Part shown: positions 22,604 to 24,924 of the stretch, piece after piece
Numbering within the stretch: position 1 is the first letter of the stretch
Layout: the number at the start of each line of letters is the position of its first letter
Origin: Spirochaetia bacterium
GTDB lineage: Bacteria; Spirochaetota; Spirochaetia; Treponematales; Treponemataceae
Reading direction: 5' to 3'
NCBI GenBank assembly: GCA_900770075.1
Contig: CAAGIZ010000040.1
Span: 1 to 24,924 of the forward strand
Length of the DNA stretch: 24,924 nucleotides
Notes under the pieces: model-generated
Database searches by the model: none
Seen by the model: the letters and a program-made list of their open reading frames with translations, nothing else
What the model was told of the DNA's origin: nothing
Position numbers and translations under genes: made by a program

Positions 22604-22898
22604 CTTTCAAAATCTCCATAACCATTTTTTTTGCAGTTTTTATGTCAGCTTCCTGTGTAGTTTTATTTCCTCCTGAAAGAAGCAAGACGATCCTGCCTTT
22701 TCTATTCATAAAATAAACCCTGTATCCTTTCTCAACATCTATGCGCAATTCAAAAACATTATCTCCAATAAATTTTGAATCCCCAAAATTTCCGGCTTTC
22801 AACCTTAAAATTCGCCTTGCTATGGAAATCTTCGCATTTTTATCTTTCAGACGTTTAAACCATTTTTAAAAGACTTCCGTTTCCAATACTTCGTACAC
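22593..22898 (-). pseudogene. HigB-like toxin (RelE superfamily), interrupted by an in-frame stop
   Basis: Reading leftwards from a GTG at 22898 gives MYEVLETEVF, then TAA (22866-22868), then KWFKRLKDKNAKISIARRIL and on without a break to the stop at 22593, 101 codons in total. The family (HI1419-like, phage Gp49-like HigB) has F-x-x-W-L-x-x-L-K-D here, so the stop replaces one residue of F-x-x-W with no loss of frame. FGDSKFIGDNVFELRIDVEKGYRVYF and LLSGGNKTTQEADIKTA are otherwise well preserved. A single substitution (for example GAA or AAA to TAA) would explain it. It could also be a sequencing error or a recent mutation. An open piece from 22802 onward lacks the N-terminal third. Confidence 0.8.
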
Positions 22899-22899
22899 A

Positions 22900-22905
22900 A
22901 TTATA
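22900..22905 (-). promoter_or_regulatory. -10 box of the toxin-antitoxin promoter
   Basis: The minus strand reads TATAAT one base before the GTG of the toxin remnant, beside the palindrome at 22909-22924. A -35 box is not obvious. Confidence 0.4.
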
Positions 22906-22908
22906 TTT

Positions 22909-22924
22909 GTAAACTATAGTTCAC
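22909..22924. promoter_or_regulatory. Candidate antitoxin operator palindrome
   Basis: GTAAACTATAGTTCAC is a near-perfect 16-bp palindrome with a perfect 10-bp core, AACTATAGTT, and one mismatched pair. It lies just upstream of the -10 box in front of the toxin-antitoxin pair. HTH antitoxins usually bind such palindromes to repress their own operon. Confidence 0.55.
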
Positions 22925-22959
22925 ATTTAAGCAAGCAAAAATTCAGGACACCCCCGAAA

Positions 22960-23090
22960 AAGTTTAAGGGGCTGCTGTTCCGCCGATTAATGCTGCGGCG
23001 GGCTGGAGCGGTTGCGGAGCAAGTCCGAAGGACCGCGGGTTACCAAGCCGCGGAAGGCCGGTAGACCGAAGATTCCGCCCTAAACAAAAA
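22960..23090 (+). repeat. GC-rich intergenic element, family A copy 4 (divergent)
   Basis: This is the GC-rich part of the 334-base spacer 22899-23232. It carries GGGCTGGAGCGG, GCGGAGCAAGTCC and GGCCGGTAGACCGAAG, comparable to the GGGCTGGAGC and GCCGGTCTGAC blocks of copy 3 and the GCCGGTTAGACG of copy 2. Inverted repeats include CCGCC/GGCGG and CCGCGG pieces. No tRNA fold or coding frame fits. The rest of the spacer is AT-rich and holds the promoter at 23145-23174. Confidence 0.5.
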
Positions 23091-23144
23091 AAATCTAAAA
23101 AGCCTTACTTTTTGCTAAATATTGACTTTTTTAAGGTTGTATTA

Positions 23145-23174
23145 TTGATTTTGATAGTTATTAAATGATAAAAT
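23145..23174 (+). promoter_or_regulatory. Candidate promoter of the ABC ATPase gene
   Basis: TTGATT (23145-23150), 18 bases, TAAAAT (23169-23174). The leader of about 50 bases includes AGTAAT/ATTACT (23181-23195), GGGCGCCC and a short-motif remnant, then AGAGGA (23223-23228) before the ATG at 23233. Confidence 0.4.
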
Positions 23175-23205
23175 AAGGGAAGTAATTTTATTACTGGGCG
23201 CCCTT

Positions 23206-23214
23206 GAGGTTCCC
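23206..23214. repeat. Short intergenic motif remnant (GGGNACCTC family), copy 8
   Basis: GAGGTTCCC followed by TACT matches the right arm of the hairpin at 19401-19437. It lies inside the predicted leader of the ABC ATPase gene. Short enough to be chance on its own; supported only by the other copies. Confidence 0.3.
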
Positions 23215-23232
23215 TACTGTTAAGAGGATTAA

Positions 23233-24351
23233 ATGGCTAAGATTGAACTTAAAGGTATTACAAAAATCTACGACGGCAATGTGCTTGCTGTAGAAAGATC
23301 AAACGTAACTATTGAAGACCGCGAATTCTGTGTATTCGTAGGTCCGTCTGGTTGTGGTAAATCTACAACTCTCCGTATGATTGCCGGTCTTGAAGACATT
23401 ACAGGCGGTCAGCTGCTTATCGACGGCGAAGTTATGAACGATGTTCCGCCAAGAGACCGCAATATTGCCATGGTTTTCCAGGATTACGCTCTTTATCCGC
23501 ACATGACAGTTTACGACAACATGGCTTATGGTCTTAAAATCCGCAAGATTGACAAAGAAGAAATCGACCGCCGTGTTCACGAAGCTTCTAAAATTCTTGA
23601 CCTTGATACATATCTTGACCGCAAACCTAAGGCTCTTTCTGGTGGTCAGCGTCAGCGCGTTGCAGTTGGCCGTGCAATCGTTCGTTCTCCAAAAGTATTC
23701 CTTTTTGACGAACCGCTTTCCAACCTTGACGCAAAACTCCGCGTTCAGATGCGTGCAGAAATTTCTGCCCTCCACAGCCGTCTTCAGGCTACAATGATTT
23801 ACGTAACCCACGACCAGGTTGAAGCCATGACCATGGGTACAAAAATCGTCGTAATGTCAGAAAAACGCATCCAGCAGATTGGTGCTCCGCTTTACCTTTA
23901 CAATCACCCGATTAACAAGTTCGTTGCCGGCTTTATCGGAACTCCTCCGATGAACTTCTTCAAGGTAAAAATCGAAGAAAGTGCTGGAAAGGTTGTAGCC
24001 GACGAAGGAACTTTCAAACTCGTTCCAACAGAAGATCAGCAGAAACACCTTAAAGCCTATGTTGGCAAAGAAGTGTGGTTCGGTGTTCGTCCGGAAGACC
24101 TTGTTTATCAGGCCGCTCCTGCTTCAGAAAACAACATCGCCGTAAAGGTTACAAACAAGGAACCTCTCGGTGCAGAAACCCACGTTTTTGTACAGATTCA
24201 GAACTCAAAGGTTGTTGCAAAATGCCATCCTTCAGTAAATCCAAAACTGGGCGACACTATAAACTTCGTTCCGAAAATCGAAAAATGCAAGTTCTTTGCT
24301 CTGGACACAGAAATCAACATCTGTGAACCGGAAATCGAAAAAACCTGGTAA
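23233..24351 (+). CDS. ugpC: Sugar ABC transporter ATP-binding protein, UgpC/MsmK/MalK type
   Basis: 372 residues. Walker A GPSGCGKST (37-45), Q-loop FQDYALYPHMTV (82-93), signature LSGGQRQRVAVGRA (135-148), Walker B VFLFDEPLSNLD (155-166) and switch His193 in VTHDQ are all intact. Residues about 235-360 are the MalK-type regulatory OB/TOBE domain (FKVKIEESAGKV, WFGVRPEDLV). It hydrolyses ATP to drive uptake of a carbohydrate or glycerol-phosphate. No permease or binding protein is next to it; orphan MsmK/UgpC ATPases often serve several permeases, so that is the likely role. Codons rich in CGT, GGT and GTT suggest high expression. It has its own terminator. Confidence 0.93.
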   Translation: MAKIELKGITKIYDGNVLAVERSNVTIEDREFCVFVGPSGCGKSTTLRMIAGLEDITGGQLLIDGEVMNDVPPRDRNIAMVFQDYALYPHMTVYDNMAYGLKIRKIDKEEIDRRVHEASKILDLDTYLDRKPKALSGGQRQRVAVGRAIVRSPKVFLFDEPLSNLDAKLRVQMRAEISALHSRLQATMIYVTHDQVEAMTMGTKIVVMSEKRIQQIGAPLYLYNHPINKFVAGFIGTPPMNFFKVKIEESAGKVVADEGTFKLVPTEDQQKHLKAYVGKEVWFGVRPEDLVYQAAPASENNIAVKVTNKEPLGAETHVFVQIQNSKVVAKCHPSVNPKLGDTINFVPKIEKCKFFALDTEINICEPEIEKTW

Positions 24352-24372
24352 GAACCGCTGACCAGATACAGT

Positions 24373-24393
24373 TTTCTGGGCTGTTGCCAGAAA
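24373..24393 (+). repeat. Small hairpin after the ABC ATPase gene
   Basis: TTTCTGG (24373-24379) and CCAGAAA (24387-24393) are perfect seven-base arms around a seven-base loop, five bases before the main terminator. It has no U run and may protect the 3' end or assist termination. Confidence 0.45.
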
Positions 24394-24397
24394 TAAC

Positions 24398-24435
24398 GAC
24401 CGGCTTTCCTCTTTGGAGGGTCGGTCTTTTTTTTT
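24398..24435 (+). terminator. Rho-independent terminator of the ABC ATPase gene
   Basis: Twelve-base arms (GACCGGCTTTCC, 24398-24409; GGAGGGTCGGTC, 24415-24426) pair fully as RNA if three G-U wobbles are allowed, around the loop TCTTT. Nine Ts follow (24427-24435). This is the clearest intrinsic terminator in the window. Confidence 0.85.
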
Positions 24436-24459
24436 GCAGGGGGGAACGGCGGTTCAACC

Positions 24460-24487
24460 TGCCTTTTGTACCTGTGCCTTTTGTACC
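24460..24487 (+). repeat. 13-bp direct repeat upstream of ettA
   Basis: TGCCTTTTGTACC occurs twice (24460-24472 and 24475-24487), 15 bases apart, ending 24 bases before the -10 box of the next gene. It could be a regulator binding site or a slippage duplication. Confidence 0.5.
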
Positions 24488-24511
24488 CTATCATCTTATA
24501 TTTTTCTCTGC

Positions 24512-24517
24512 TATAAT
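24512..24517 (+). promoter_or_regulatory. -10 box of a predicted leaderless promoter (ettA)
   Basis: TATAAT, six bases before the ATG at 24524, with no Shine-Dalgarno. The -35 region is weak. Confidence 0.5.
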
Positions 24518-24523
24518 CAGAAT

Positions 24524-24924
24524 ATGGCTAAAACTTTTGACGACAAAAAAATCATTTACACCATGGATCACGTAAGCCGTGCCTATGGTACAAAAGTAGT
24601 TCTTAAAGACATTTCCATTTCTTATTACTACGGTGCAAAAATTGGTGTTATCGGCGAAAACGGTGCCGGTAAATCTTCGCTTTTTAAGATTTTTGCCGGA
24701 ATCGACAAAGACTATACCGGCGAAACCCAGCTTCTTCCAGGATATTCCATGGGCTATCTTGAACAGGAGCCTTATCTGGAACCGGGAAAAACCGTTCTGG
24801 AAATCGTAAAGGAAGGGGTAAAGCCTGTTACAGACCTTCTTGAAGAATTTGACCGGGTAAACGAAGCCTTTGGCGACCCGGATGCAGATTTTGACAAACT
24901 CTGTGCCCGTCAGGCAGAAATTCA
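24524..24924 (+). CDS. ettA: ABC-F protein, EttA-type (5' part only)
   Basis: The first 133 residues are visible; the frame stays open to the window edge. It starts MAKTFDDKKIIYTMDHVSRA and has the first Walker A, GVIGENGAGKSSLFKIFAGI (about 41-60), then YTGETQLLPGYSMGYLEQEP and the EttA-like helical arm region DLLEEFDRVNEAFGDPDADFDKL. ABC-F proteins have two ATPase domains, no membrane part, and act in the ribosomal E site; EttA gates entry into elongation according to ATP level. The IGYLxQEP and DPDADFDKL stretches favour EttA over Uup or resistance-type ABC-F. The start is set by the frame and the -10 box six bases upstream. Confidence 0.9.
   Translation, partial: MAKTFDDKKIIYTMDHVSRAYGTKVVLKDISISYYYGAKIGVIGENGAGKSSLFKIFAGIDKDYTGETQLLPGYSMGYLEQEPYLEPGKTVLEIVKEGVKPVTDLLEEFDRVNEAFGDPDADFDKLCARQAEI

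Noticed and set aside
22593..22802. A complete 69-residue toxin gene
   Set aside because: It would start at a TTG with no ribosome site and lack the conserved N-terminal third, which is present upstream beyond a stop codon.
22960..23090. tRNA or structured RNA gene
   Set aside because: No cloverleaf, TTC loop or CCA-compatible acceptor could be folded; shared blocks with other spacers fit a repeat better.
1..24924. CRISPR array, insertion sequence, prophage or defence island
   Set aside because: No regularly spaced direct repeats, transposase, integrase or phage genes; the only defence-like locus is the decayed toxin-antitoxin pair.

Overview
The window looks like a chromosomal segment of a spirochaete, most likely a gut- or host-associated Treponema. 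The pointers are an archaeal/eukaryotic-type PheRS alpha chain, a bactofilin next to an M23 peptidase, a YaaR-RicT pair, a GAF-GGDEF protein beside a large lineage-specific protein, secreted hypotheticals with Treponema-like signal peptides, and AT-rich spacers broken by GC-rich repeats. The assignment rests on gene content and protein character only; no rRNA or other marker is present.

Layout. 1-7745 (all minus strand): pheS (cut by the window edge), a small secreted protein, then a tight four-gene run (large unknown protein, GAF-GGDEF diguanylate cyclase, rhomboid protease, secreted unknown protein), and a tatD-dusB pair. A divergent promoter region (7746-8001) separates these from a plus-strand cell-envelope operon at 8002-10972: M23 peptidase, bactofilin, YaaR (DUF327), RicT/PSP1. 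A convergent SAM methyltransferase (10965-11693) and a divergent Omp85-like outer-membrane protein (11913-13130) follow. A three-gene proton-translocating transhydrogenase operon (pntAA, pntAB, pntB) lies at 13417-16412, converging on a Na/Pi cotransporter with a PhoU-like tail (16634-18301, minus). Next come a uracil-DNA-glycosylase-like protein (18616-19383), an OmpA-family protein with a long low-complexity linker (19439-21127, minus), argC (21363-22304), a HigBA-type toxin-antitoxin locus whose toxin is broken by an in-frame stop (22313-22898, minus), a UgpC/MsmK-type sugar ABC ATPase (23233-24351), and the start of an EttA-type ABC-F protein (24524 to the edge).

The most interesting non-coding signals are: (1) several single genes with no Shine-Dalgarno whose -10 box lies only 6-7 nt before the ATG, predicting leaderless mRNAs; (2) GC-rich intergenic elements of about 100-180 bp sharing conserved blocks and sitting just upstream of plus-strand transcription units; (3) a short intergenic motif of the form GGGNACCTC(T/G)AAAAACT, repeated in both orientations and sometimes forming hairpins; (4) hairpin-rich elements inside and after the pnt operon, whose base composition differs from the flanks; (5) a palindromic candidate operator in front of the broken toxin gene. 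I found no CRISPR array, insertion sequence, prophage, tRNA or rRNA, and no clearly new defence system. The best candidates for under-described biology are the bactofilin/M23/YaaR/RicT operon, the unknown-protein/DGC/rhomboid operon and the leaderless promoter class.
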